From positions 1 to 56,616 of the forward strand of contig PBKU01000044.1 of NCBI GenBank assembly GCA_002722175.1: 56,616 nucleotides of DNA, in the 5' to 3' direction. Source of the DNA: Magnetovibrio sp. GTDB taxonomy: Bacteria; Pseudomonadota; Alphaproteobacteria; Rhodospirillales; Casp-alpha2. The translations under genes were made by a program, and so were the position numbers. Each line of letters begins with the position of its first letter. The first letter of the stretch is position 1. Below, piece by piece: positions 8,849 to 16,737 of the stretch. Below the pieces are notes generated by a model. The model saw only the letters and a program-made list of their open reading frames with translations, was not told the origin of the DNA and did no database searches.

Positions 8849-9550
8849 ATGACGCTAGGTATGATTGACAAGACACATAGGAAGGAACTTACACCATCGC
8901 GTGGTCGCCCTTTGTCGAAAGCGGGAAAGGGGGAGGTGAACCGTGGGGAGCAATTCGCGGCAACGGCTTTGGATTTGTTTGCAGAGCGCAATTTTGCTTC
9001 GGTTACAATAAAAGATATTGCCAAAGAAATTGGGGTAAATACAGCCTTGATATATTATTATTATAAAAGCAAGGAAGATTTGTTTCGCGCCGCAATTGAA
9101 TTTGCTATCCACCAGGCCTTTAAGAACTTTTCCAACTTGCAGGCGCGCCATGAGAATCCAGTTGATGTGATTAATAATTGGTTGGATAACCATGTGCAAC
9201 TGTACGCGCCAATTTATAAGTTTGTAAAAGTTAGCCTTGATTACTCAGGTTCTGAAACAAAAATACCAATTATTGATCAGCAAATTCGTCAATTTTATGA
9301 TGAGGAAAAACGAATCCTCTCTAAATGCATCGGAAGAGGAATTCAGCAAGGGCAATTTGTTGCTTGTGACCCTGACGCGTTAGCACTTTTTATTTCAACG
9401 TACCTTGACGGGGTAATGGTTCGTGGGGTCATCTTAAATGACTTTGATTTAAATCAAGCAGTATGGGCTCTGAGGCAGCAAATTTGGGCTAAATTATTTG
9501 GGGGTAACCAAGTAGGTGAAAAGTCAGGATTAATGACGGCTAACATTTAA
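8849..9550 (+). CDS. TetR/AcrR-family transcriptional regulator
   Basis: A 233-aa repressor. After a basic, Arg/Lys-rich N-terminal tail of about 25 residues, the TetR helix-turn-helix domain spans roughly residues 30-80: AATALDLFAERNFASVTIKDIA then NTALIYYYYKSKEDLF, the classic recognition helix. The rest is an all-helical ligand domain with no recognisable specificity. ATG 8849 is supported by AGGAAG at 8834-8839. It is divergent from the AllG-like gene and upstream of the glnT-phosphoesterase-permease unit, so it most likely controls those genes in response to a nitrogenous substrate. Confidence 0.85.
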   Translation: MTLGMIDKTHRKELTPSRGRPLSKAGKGEVNRGEQFAATALDLFAERNFASVTIKDIAKEIGVNTALIYYYYKSKEDLFRAAIEFAIHQAFKNFSNLQARHENPVDVINNWLDNHVQLYAPIYKFVKVSLDYSGSETKIPIIDQQIRQFYDEEKRILSKCIGRGIQQGQFVACDPDALALFISTYLDGVMVRGVILNDFDLNQAVWALRQQIWAKLFGGNQVGEKSGLMTANI

Positions 9551-9884
9551 TTTTAGCCAGTTTTTTAAATGGTTAAACTTTCAGGATTCCTTAATAATAA
9601 TTAATTGACTAATTAATTATTATGGGACATTGTCGAAGCCCCTAGCTATGTCTTTTATATTAGAATACAATTTACAAAATATCTATCTCTGCTTTATTCG
9701 GGGTTGGCGGGTGCACAAATGATAAAAGCAAATGAATCTGCAGCTTATCTGGAGAAAGTGATAAGATCGTCGCTTGGAGGCGATCTTGCTCGCAAGTATT
9801 AAATACAAAACCACTTTAAACGCCAGTTGATTGGGTGGGGGTAGGTGTTTAAGTTACGTTGTTTATGGTCGGGAGATACGTAAG
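9551..9884. other. Intergenic region between tetR and glnT
   Basis: It contains the large AT palindrome at 9593-9624 (listed separately) and a short dyad CTTGC-TC-GCAAG near 9786. GGGAGA at 9871-9876 is the ribosome site that sets the glnT start at ATG 9885. No gene was seen. Confidence 0.5.
9593..9624. promoter_or_regulatory. Large inverted repeat, candidate TetR operator
   Basis: AATAATAATTAATT, then GACT, then AATTAATTATTATG. Thirteen base pairs are perfect and only the outermost pair fails. It lies 43 bases after the tetR stop and about 260 before glnT. With no G-C pairs in the stem and no T-run it is a poor terminator, so an operator is preferred. The right arm recurs at 8653-8664 and, as TAATTAATTA, at 2006-2015. 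Confidence 0.45.
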
Positions 9885-11324
9885 ATGGGGAAAACAGCAC
9901 CAAAAAGCCTTGGTCAAAATCAAAAATCAGTTGCTAATTGGTTGAAAAAGCAAAAGACCCTGGCCGATAGCGGGGTGAAGTACTGTTTTGCTTCTTACGT
10001 CGATATTCATGGAATCCCAAAGGGAAAAACTGTTCCCATTCACCATTTTGAAAGAATGATGCGTGGTTCAGAGCTTTTCACTGGTGCTGCTTTGGATGGT
10101 TTAGGACAAGGGCCAGATGACGATGAACTTGCAATCCACCCTGATATCAAAGCTGTTACAGCGTTGCCATGGCGCCCTGAAATTGCCTGGGCCCCTGGAA
10201 ATTTAAAGTATCATAACAATTTTTGGCATATGTGCTCCCGGACAATTCTTTGTCAACAAGTGGAACGCGCTGCGAAGATGGGCATTGGGTTAAATCTAGG
10301 AATTGAATGTGAACTTTTTGTTGTCGATAATGCGGATGGCATAGTTAAGCCCCATAATCCCAATGACACATTACCAAAGGCAGCTTATGATTTCTCCATG
10401 ACTCTTGAGTCAATGGAGTACCTTGATGAGGTTGTCACTTACATGAATCAACTTGGGTGGGACGTACATTCTTTTGATCATGAAGATGCCAATGGTCAAT
10501 ATGAGTTTGATTTTTCTTATGCGGATGTACTTACGATGGCCGACCGTTTTGTGCTTTGGCGGCTGCTAACAAAGGAAGTCGCTCGCAGTTTTGGCTGGGA
10601 AGCGACATTTATGCCGAAACCATATAATGATCGTACAGGCAGTGGCGCCCATTTCAATATGTCGCTCAGGTCGGCAAAAACAGGGAAGAATATAAGCGGT
10701 GATTCCAGTGATCCGCGTGGTTGTGGACTATCAAAAATCGCTTACCAATTTCTTGGAGGTATTAAGCGTCATGCTAAAGCTATTGTTGCCACCACATGTC
10801 CAACGGTCAATTCCTATAAAAGATTAGTTAAGACGGGTTCTATGACGGGATATACGTGGGCTCCAATTTTTATTTCATATGGGGGCAATAACCGCACACA
10901 TATGCTTCGTGTTCCGAAACTGCGTCCGGAAGTAGAAGGAGCAGCAAAACCCGATAAAGGAATCTATTTATCGAGTGCACGTTGGGAGTGTCGTGCAGTT
11001 GATACGGCAATGAATCCCTACTTGGCGGCAGCAATGATGTTAGGTGCAGGTCTTAATGGTATTGAGCAAGATATTGACCCGGGGGATCCAATTGATGTTA
11101 ATATGTATGAACAAAGTGATGAGGAGTTAAAGAAAGCTAAGGTTGGCATGCTGCCCAGGACATTGCTGGAATCAATAGAGGCTTTTGAAATTGACCCTCT
11201 TTCTGAACAAGTCATGGGCGAAGAGTTGAAGAAAAGTTATATTGAGTTAAAGACAAATGAGTGGTGGGATTTTCATAATCAAATTTCTAGTTGGGAGATA
11301 GACAATTACCTGACCAAGTTCTGA
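9885..11324 (+). CDS. glnT: GlnT-type glutamine synthetase-family ligase
   Basis: An ATP-dependent ligase of the glutamine synthetase superfamily (479 aa from ATG 9885, which has GGGAGA upstream). Catalytic blocks are present: GIECELFVVD, NGQYEFDFSYAD, TGSGAHFNMSL (catalytic loop), TVNSYKRL and ECRAVDTAMNPYLA. The sequence resembles the rhizobial GlnT/type III-like group rather than housekeeping GlnA. Members of that wider group include gamma-glutamylmethylamide and other gamma-glutamylamide synthetases, so the acceptor may be an amine rather than ammonia. The metallophosphoesterase gene starts 11 bases after its stop and a permease follows, suggesting one operon for taking up and conjugating a small amine or amino acid. 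Confidence 0.82.
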   Translation: MGKTAPKSLGQNQKSVANWLKKQKTLADSGVKYCFASYVDIHGIPKGKTVPIHHFERMMRGSELFTGAALDGLGQGPDDDELAIHPDIKAVTALPWRPEIAWAPGNLKYHNNFWHMCSRTILCQQVERAAKMGIGLNLGIECELFVVDNADGIVKPHNPNDTLPKAAYDFSMTLESMEYLDEVVTYMNQLGWDVHSFDHEDANGQYEFDFSYADVLTMADRFVLWRLLTKEVARSFGWEATFMPKPYNDRTGSGAHFNMSLRSAKTGKNISGDSSDPRGCGLSKIAYQFLGGIKRHAKAIVATTCPTVNSYKRLVKTGSMTGYTWAPIFISYGGNNRTHMLRVPKLRPEVEGAAKPDKGIYLSSARWECRAVDTAMNPYLAAAMMLGAGLNGIEQDIDPGDPIDVNMYEQSDEELKKAKVGMLPRTLLESIEAFEIDPLSEQVMGEELKKSYIELKTNEWWDFHNQISSWEIDNYLTKF

Positions 11325-11335
11325 GAGAAGCGTTT

Positions 11336-12316
11336 ATGTTCTGGAACAAAAAGAAGAAAGATAGTAGTCGAAAGATAGTCATTTTTTTTGCCTCTGACCT
11401 GCATGGATCAGCAGTTTGTTTTAAGAAATTTGTCAATGGCGCCAAATTTTATGGGGCGGATCTTTTAGTTATGGGTGGAGACTTAACTGGCAAAGCAGTT
11501 ATTCCAATAACCGAACAAGCAAATGGAACTTTTAAAGGATTTCAAACAGGGGAAGAAGTCATAATAAAAAATCAAGAAGAACTAGATCAGTTTATTAAAC
11601 GTGTCAACAATCAGGGGTTTTACCCTACAGTAATGACAGAAACTGAGTTTCAGGGTATGAAAAATGATCCAGCTGCACAGGAAAAATTATTTAAGAAGCT
11701 TGTGGGGGAACGGGTTCAGGAATGGGCAGATTATGCAGAGGAAAAACTTGCTGGAACAGAAATTCCACTGATCACAAGCCCTGGAAATGACGATTTTTTT
11801 GAAATTGATCCTATTCTACATAAAGCATCTCACATCCAATATCATGAAATGGAAATTACTGAATTCAAGGGTTATGAAATCTTACATTGCGGAGGTTCAA
11901 CTAAGACACCCTGGGATACTGAACGCGAATATACCGAAGAAGAATATCAGGAAAGGTTTGCAGCACTTATCCCTCAAGTAAAGAATATGGAAACATGTAT
12001 ATTTAATGTTCACGTGCCACCTTATGGTACGGTTCTCGATCGATGCCCAAAGCTCGATGACAATCTTCAGGTTGTTTTCGATATGGGAAACCCGGTATCG
12101 ATGCAGGCTGGTTGCAAAGCCTTGTATTCAGAAATAGAGAAACAGCAACCACTATTGGGAATCCACGGCCACATTCATGAAGGTCGAGGCAAAATCAAGA
12201 TCGGGAGGACTACCTGTGTCAATCCCGGCAGTGTGTATCCTGAGGGAATTTTACAAGGGGTGTTAGTCACTCTCAGTGAAGGCGAGGTGTCGAGCGTTCA
12301 ACTAACTCAAGGATAA
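11336..12316 (+). CDS. Calcineurin-like metallophosphoesterase
   Basis: A 326-aa binuclear metal phosphoesterase. Motifs in order are ASDLHG, MGGDLTG, SPGNDDF, FNVHVPP and GIHGHIHEG followed by CVNPGSVYPEG. These supply the full metal-ligand set of the calcineurin-like fold. An insertion of about 90 residues between GGDLTG and GND is larger than in typical bacterial members. ATG 11336 lies just after the glnT stop, so the two genes are almost certainly cotranscribed. An upstream frame extension to 11291 would overlap glnT and is rejected. The substrate is unknown; the operon context suggests a link to amino-compound metabolism. Confidence 0.85.
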   Translation: MFWNKKKKDSSRKIVIFFASDLHGSAVCFKKFVNGAKFYGADLLVMGGDLTGKAVIPITEQANGTFKGFQTGEEVIIKNQEELDQFIKRVNNQGFYPTVMTETEFQGMKNDPAAQEKLFKKLVGERVQEWADYAEEKLAGTEIPLITSPGNDDFFEIDPILHKASHIQYHEMEITEFKGYEILHCGGSTKTPWDTEREYTEEEYQERFAALIPQVKNMETCIFNVHVPPYGTVLDRCPKLDDNLQVVFDMGNPVSMQAGCKALYSEIEKQQPLLGIHGHIHEGRGKIKIGRTTCVNPGSVYPEGILQGVLVTLSEGEVSSVQLTQG

Positions 12317-12370
12317 TTTGTTCGCAAATACGGTCGGTCAAATATTGCAGAAAAGAAAGGAGATGGTTAT

Positions 12371-14011
12371 ATGTCGGAAGATACAGGAGGGACAGCTGTT
12401 GCTGGTGACCCGGGAGGTGGGCAGCGGATTTTTCTTCGCAAAGCCTCAGGGTTGATCCGTACAGCTAGCGGGCTGGATACTTTTATCTATAACCTCGGCC
12501 TCATTAGCGTTGGTCTTGGTGTTGGGAGCATTATGCTATATGGCCCGGCGTTCTATCCAGGCGGTGACCTGATAAAGGCCACCTTGTTAGCAGCTGGATG
12601 TATGATTTTAATTGCCTTTGGATGGATCACCTGGTCCACAACATTACCGCGGTCGGGTGGCATTTATGTTTTTGCTTCACGGATTTTACCACCGGGACTG
12701 GCTCTGACTTTGAGCTTAGTGGAAATAACAGCATGGCTTTTTTATTGCGCAATTGCGGCGTACTGGATCGTTTACCTTGGTATCTCGCCAGCATTCACAT
12801 TTATTGGGTACATGACGGGGAATGAAGCCTGGGGAAGCGCCGCTGGCTGGGTGATGGAACCGTGGCCCTTGTTTATTATTGGTTCGCTAATATTAATAGC
12901 ATCTGGTGTTATCCTTTCAGCGGGAATGCGATTTTACCTGGCGACCCAACGATTTATATTAACAGCAGCCCTGATCGGTTCGGTAATATTGATCGCTGTT
13001 CTTTCCGGAGGAACGAATGAGGAATTTGTCTCTAGCTTCAACGCTCTTTTGGGGCCAGTTCTTGGAACCGAAAATCCATATCAGGCAATCATTGCGTCGG
13101 GCAAGGAGAATGGCTGGGCTTGGGATGGTAGTTCAAATACAGAGCAAACGTGGCTAGTATCAAATTGGCCATTTCTTCCCTTGATTGGTGCGGCATTCTC
13201 TATTGCCATTGGCGGAGAAGTGAAGTCGGTGCAGAAATCTCAAACCTATGGAATGCTAGGCGCGATTATTTTGGCAACAGTCATTTTTGTCATTACTATT
13301 ACACTGTGTCTTGATGTTTTTGGATATGAATTTCTCGGGACCGCTGCATCTAATTTTGTATTGGGAGTAGGAGTCCAAGCAGATCCTACCATCACATTGT
13401 TGGCCGGAGTTCTTTCGGGTTCAACAGCTGTTTGTATTCTTGTATCCCTTGGATTTATTTTCTGGATGTGGATGTGGATACCCGGGATGCACACATTTGG
13501 TGTTAGGGCTATTGTAGCGTGGTCATTCGATCGAATCGCCCCGGAAGCGTGGGGGACGATTTCGCCAACACGGCACACACCAGTGGTGGCAATTTTTGTA
13601 TGCACACTTATAACGGTGATTTTTATGGCGTTATTTGTGTTTACCGAGTTCTTTTCAACCATTGTAATTTTAATTGAAGCTGCGGTTCTCGCGTGGAGCA
13701 TTGTTCTAGGTGCTGGAATTTTCTTTCCTTACCTGCGGCCTGAAATTTATGAAAAGTCCCCAATTGCAACAAAAACATTATTAGGGCTGCCAATAATGAC
13801 AGTGGCATGCGCACTTGGTTGTGCTGCGGCCCTATTCTTTTTTTGGACATTGTGGTCTGATCCATCAGCTGCCGGGCATGATCCGCAGCAGCTTGCGATT
13901 GTTTTTGGAGTTTTTGTGATCGGCTTGGTTTTCTATAATATTATGAAGCAAATTCGAAAATCCCAAGGGGTTGATGTTACGCTTGCGTTTAAGGAGATCC
14001 CTATCGAATAA
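12371..14011 (+). CDS. APC-superfamily amino acid/amine permease
   Basis: A 546-aa integral membrane transporter with about twelve hydrophobic segments. The first, near residues 37-60 (LGLISVGLGVGSIMLYGPAF), corresponds to the unwound TM1 of the APC fold, followed by LPRSGGIYVFASRILPPGLA, the typical SGGxY block. AAGGAGATGG just upstream sets the ATG at 12371. It is the third gene after glnT and the metallophosphoesterase, and a strong hairpin closes the unit at 14037. It probably imports the substrate of the module; specificity (amino acid, polyamine or guanidino compound) cannot be read from sequence. Confidence 0.87.
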   Translation: MSEDTGGTAVAGDPGGGQRIFLRKASGLIRTASGLDTFIYNLGLISVGLGVGSIMLYGPAFYPGGDLIKATLLAAGCMILIAFGWITWSTTLPRSGGIYVFASRILPPGLALTLSLVEITAWLFYCAIAAYWIVYLGISPAFTFIGYMTGNEAWGSAAGWVMEPWPLFIIGSLILIASGVILSAGMRFYLATQRFILTAALIGSVILIAVLSGGTNEEFVSSFNALLGPVLGTENPYQAIIASGKENGWAWDGSSNTEQTWLVSNWPFLPLIGAAFSIAIGGEVKSVQKSQTYGMLGAIILATVIFVITITLCLDVFGYEFLGTAASNFVLGVGVQADPTITLLAGVLSGSTAVCILVSLGFIFWMWMWIPGMHTFGVRAIVAWSFDRIAPEAWGTISPTRHTPVVAIFVCTLITVIFMALFVFTEFFSTIVILIEAAVLAWSIVLGAGIFFPYLRPEIYEKSPIATKTLLGLPIMTVACALGCAAALFFFWTLWSDPSAAGHDPQQLAIVFGVFVIGLVFYNIMKQIRKSQGVDVTLAFKEIPIE

Positions 14012-14036
14012 AAATCGAAGTACTGCGTTTTTTTGA

Positions 14037-14067
14037 GAACCCCGGAACCTGACTGGTTCCGGGGTTC
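14037..14067 (+). terminator. Rho-independent-type hairpin after the permease gene
   Basis: GAACCCCGGAACC, loop TGACT, GGTTCCGGGGTTC: a perfect 13-bp GC-rich stem 25 bases after the permease stop. The U-run downstream is weak (TTG), so termination may be partial. Confidence 0.75.
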
Positions 14068-14115
14068 TTGCAAGTTGCGTTGAACGGTCTAGTAAACCAT
14101 CCGAGAGGTCAATTG

Positions 14116-14901
14116 ATGTCTGATGACAGTCAAAATATGAACTTGGAGTTTGTTGAAGAAGGGCTTCAGTTAGTTAGCAAAGCAGAACAGCGCGGAATTC
14201 AATTAAGAATATTAGGGTCGATTGCCTACCGCATTCAATGTCCGAACAATCTAGAGCTGTTTGATTCCATGGCTCGTGTTTTGACAGATGTTGATTTTGC
14301 CGGATTGAAAAGCCAAAACCAGGCCATACGTGAATTCTTTATGGGACAGGGATATAACCCAGATGAAGGTGTTTATGTTGCTTCAGAGGGTGCCCGCCAT
14401 ATTTACCTGCATCCAAAAACAAATTTGAATATTGATGTTTTTACTGATGAATTATACTTTTGCCATCGAATTCCGTTTATTGGCCGTCTTGAGATTGATA
14501 CGCCAACAATTTCGACAACTGACCTGTTGCTTGAAAAAATGCAGATTGTAGAAATAAATATCAAAGACTTTAAAGATACGCTTGTCTTGATGTTAGAGCA
14601 TCCGTTGGGCAGCAAGGTTGAGGGCAATAAAACCATTGATACTGACTATATCTGTAACATAATGTCTAATGATTGGGGTTTCTACCACACTTTTACGACC
14701 AATCTGAAGAGGGTCCCGGAATACTTGAAGGAATTTCCTGCTATCACAAAAAATCAAGGCGAGGTAATCCGATCGCGTGTTCAGGACCTCCTGAATACGA
14801 TCGAGGCGGCACCAAAATCCATGAAGTGGAAGCTACGTAGTAAAATAGGTACACGAGCAATCTGGTACCAGGAGGTTGCCGAAAAATCAGCACAATTCTG
14901 A
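14116..14901 (+). CDS. Putative nucleotidyltransferase-fold protein
   Basis: A 261-aa cytoplasmic protein. Residues about 25-80 read LRILGSIAYRIQCP and, later, LTDVDFAG, resembling the G-S/G and D-x-D pattern of small nucleotidyltransferases (helix start, then paired metal-binding acids); TNLNIDVFTDEL could supply the third acid. ATG 14116 has GAGAGG upstream, and an in-frame TTG at 14068 lies inside the terminator hairpin and is rejected. The partner or substrate is unknown. The alpha/beta hydrolase follows within 30 bases. Confidence 0.55.
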   Translation: MSDDSQNMNLEFVEEGLQLVSKAEQRGIQLRILGSIAYRIQCPNNLELFDSMARVLTDVDFAGLKSQNQAIREFFMGQGYNPDEGVYVASEGARHIYLHPKTNLNIDVFTDELYFCHRIPFIGRLEIDTPTISTTDLLLEKMQIVEINIKDFKDTLVLMLEHPLGSKVEGNKTIDTDYICNIMSNDWGFYHTFTTNLKRVPEYLKEFPAITKNQGEVIRSRVQDLLNTIEAAPKSMKWKLRSKIGTRAIWYQEVAEKSAQF

Positions 14902-14928
14902 TCTGTTGGTTTAGTGACATGGTGGTAT

Positions 14929-15777
14929 ATGACTAAAAATCTAAACAAATTTTTGGCTCGACAGAAAAAGATATTCCTTAACGAGATCGCGAGCACTTGG
15001 CTGAAAATTGCATATACGGACGTTGGCGAGGGAAGACCTATCATTCTGCTGCACGGGATACCCACCTGGTCATATTTGTACCATGAGGTTATACCTTTGC
15101 TTGAGTCGCATGGCAGAATATTAGCTCCAGACTTTCTTGGCCATGGTTACTCAGATAAACGTGATATTTTTGATCGTTCGCTCCGTTCCCAAACAAAAAT
15201 GATCTTGGAGTTCATGAATAAGCTGGAAATTGAGAAAGCTACAATTGTTGGGCACGACACAGGAGGCGGAGTTGCTTTAATTTTAGCAATTGAGCACCCA
15301 GAAAAAATTGATCAGCTTGTTTTGAGTAACATAGTTGCCTATGATTCGTGGCCAATAGATGATATGCTTAGCCTAGGAAACCCCTCGTGGAAAGCCAAAC
15401 CGACAGCTGAAGTGATTGGATTTTTAGAGGCCGGATTGCCTGATGGGATTTATAATAAAGATAGGCTGACTTCAGAGTTTAAGCAAAATATTTTTGCCCC
15501 ATATAATTCAGAAGAAGGGAAGGTTAGCTTAATTCGAAATGCTAGTTCCTTAAATACAAACCATACTACAATGTTGGCAAATCATCATTCTGAAATAAGT
15601 TCACATACTCTGATATTGTGGGGTGTTCATGACCCTTGGCAGACTATTGCGGATGGCGAAAAATTAGCTCAAGAAATTCCGAGTGCGACTTTAGTTCGCC
15701 TTGAAAAGGCATCGCATTGGTTGCAGCAAGATTCTCCAAAGGAATTCGCCGATGAAATAATAAAGTTTTTAGCGTAG
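14929..15777 (+). CDS. Alpha/beta hydrolase with Asp nucleophile (haloalkane dehalogenase-like)
   Basis: A 282-aa alpha/beta-fold hydrolase. The oxyanion segment LLHGIPTWSYLYHEVIPLL and LAPDFLGHGYSDK match the haloalkane dehalogenase/epoxide hydrolase branch. The nucleophile elbow is VGHDTGGG, with Asp where lipases have Ser, the hallmark of dehalogenases and epoxide hydrolases. The acid is likely the Asp in LWGVHDPW, and the base is His in KASHWLQQD. ATG 14929 is chosen; an in-frame GTG at 14914 would add five residues. It may form a pair with the flavodoxin-fold gene downstream. Actual halide release is not shown by sequence. Confidence 0.78.
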   Translation: MTKNLNKFLARQKKIFLNEIASTWLKIAYTDVGEGRPIILLHGIPTWSYLYHEVIPLLESHGRILAPDFLGHGYSDKRDIFDRSLRSQTKMILEFMNKLEIEKATIVGHDTGGGVALILAIEHPEKIDQLVLSNIVAYDSWPIDDMLSLGNPSWKAKPTAEVIGFLEAGLPDGIYNKDRLTSEFKQNIFAPYNSEEGKVSLIRNASSLNTNHTTMLANHHSEISSHTLILWGVHDPWQTIADGEKLAQEIPSATLVRLEKASHWLQQDSPKEFADEIIKFLA

Positions 15778-15826
15778 AATTTTTTAGTTTAGGTGGCTTT
15801 CTATTAAAGAAGGAGATCTTTTTACT

Positions 15827-16519
15827 TTGCAAAAAGCATATAAACCTCAAAACAACCCACCACGTGTTCTAGTCGTGGCGGCTAGTCCAAGGCGCGATGG
15901 AAATTCGTGGCGACTAGCTGAAGGCTTTTTAGAAGGAGCTTTAGGGGCAGGCCATAATGCAGAGCTTATTTTTTTAAGCGATTATATGAAAGACTTTCTT
16001 CGTGACTGCCGCACCTGCCGTGACCGAGATTTTCGTTGTACCATAAAGGACGATTATAGGACGTTGTTTCTCGAAAAAGTACTTCCAGCCGATGCATTGG
16101 TGTTTTCTACGCCGATATGGTGGTATGGTATTTCTGGTATTCTAAAGACATTTTTTGATCGCATGTTTTGTTATGTTGCCTTCTCTGAACCAAACTCTAA
16201 TGAATACGCGGAAAGACTCCAGTGGAAACGTGTAGCATTATTGCTTAGTGCTGAGGAAAGTAACTTTTCCGCTCGCCTTGCTATAGTTCACCAGATACAA
16301 GAAATGTCGCGGTATCTAAATCATACTTTTGTTGGTGTTATCACCGGAATTGGAAATCGTAGGGGTGATGTTGGGGTTGACCCGTTGCATCCTGTAGATG
16401 AAGCGCGGAAATTAGCTGGCCGTTTATTTGATATCAATGCCACCGACTATAAGCTTGATACTGAGCGGTCGGCAAGTGTCTGGGAAGAAAATAAAGTTTT
16501 TCCAGGCAGCTGGGGCTAG
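15827..16519 (+). CDS. NADPH-dependent FMN reductase/flavodoxin-fold oxidoreductase
   Basis: A 230-aa flavoprotein of the NADPH-dependent FMN reductase family. The phosphate loop VVAASPRRDGNSWRLAEGF is at residues about 16-34, followed by CRTCRDRDFRC, typical of the iron-sulfur-flavoprotein-like subgroup, and STPIWWYGISGILKTFFDR, the flavin-binding block. The start is a TTG, supported by AAGGAGAT 10 bases upstream. It may reduce a quinone, FMN or an electrophile in the same unit as the alpha/beta hydrolase. Confidence 0.8.
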   Translation: MQKAYKPQNNPPRVLVVAASPRRDGNSWRLAEGFLEGALGAGHNAELIFLSDYMKDFLRDCRTCRDRDFRCTIKDDYRTLFLEKVLPADALVFSTPIWWYGISGILKTFFDRMFCYVAFSEPNSNEYAERLQWKRVALLLSAEESNFSARLAIVHQIQEMSRYLNHTFVGVITGIGNRRGDVGVDPLHPVDEARKLAGRLFDINATDYKLDTERSASVWEENKVFPGSWG

Positions 16520-16737
16520 TCAAACTAACTGATATCCCTTATTTTCCAGATACTTTATTTCCAGTTGGCCGTTGGGGTACACGATAATATTTTTGATAGG
16601 TCAAATTAGTTTTTTATGAAATTGTTTGATTTTGTCGAATAAACCCCAAGTTGTATACTAAATCAAGCAGTATAAAAGTAGGTAATGAAGGTGTCTAATG
16701 ATTCAAGCCCAGAACAAAGATAAAAAGTGATAAATTC

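Noticed and set aside
13246-13701. 151-codon open frame opposite the permease
   Set aside because: Shadow of hydrophobic codons; no start signal or family.
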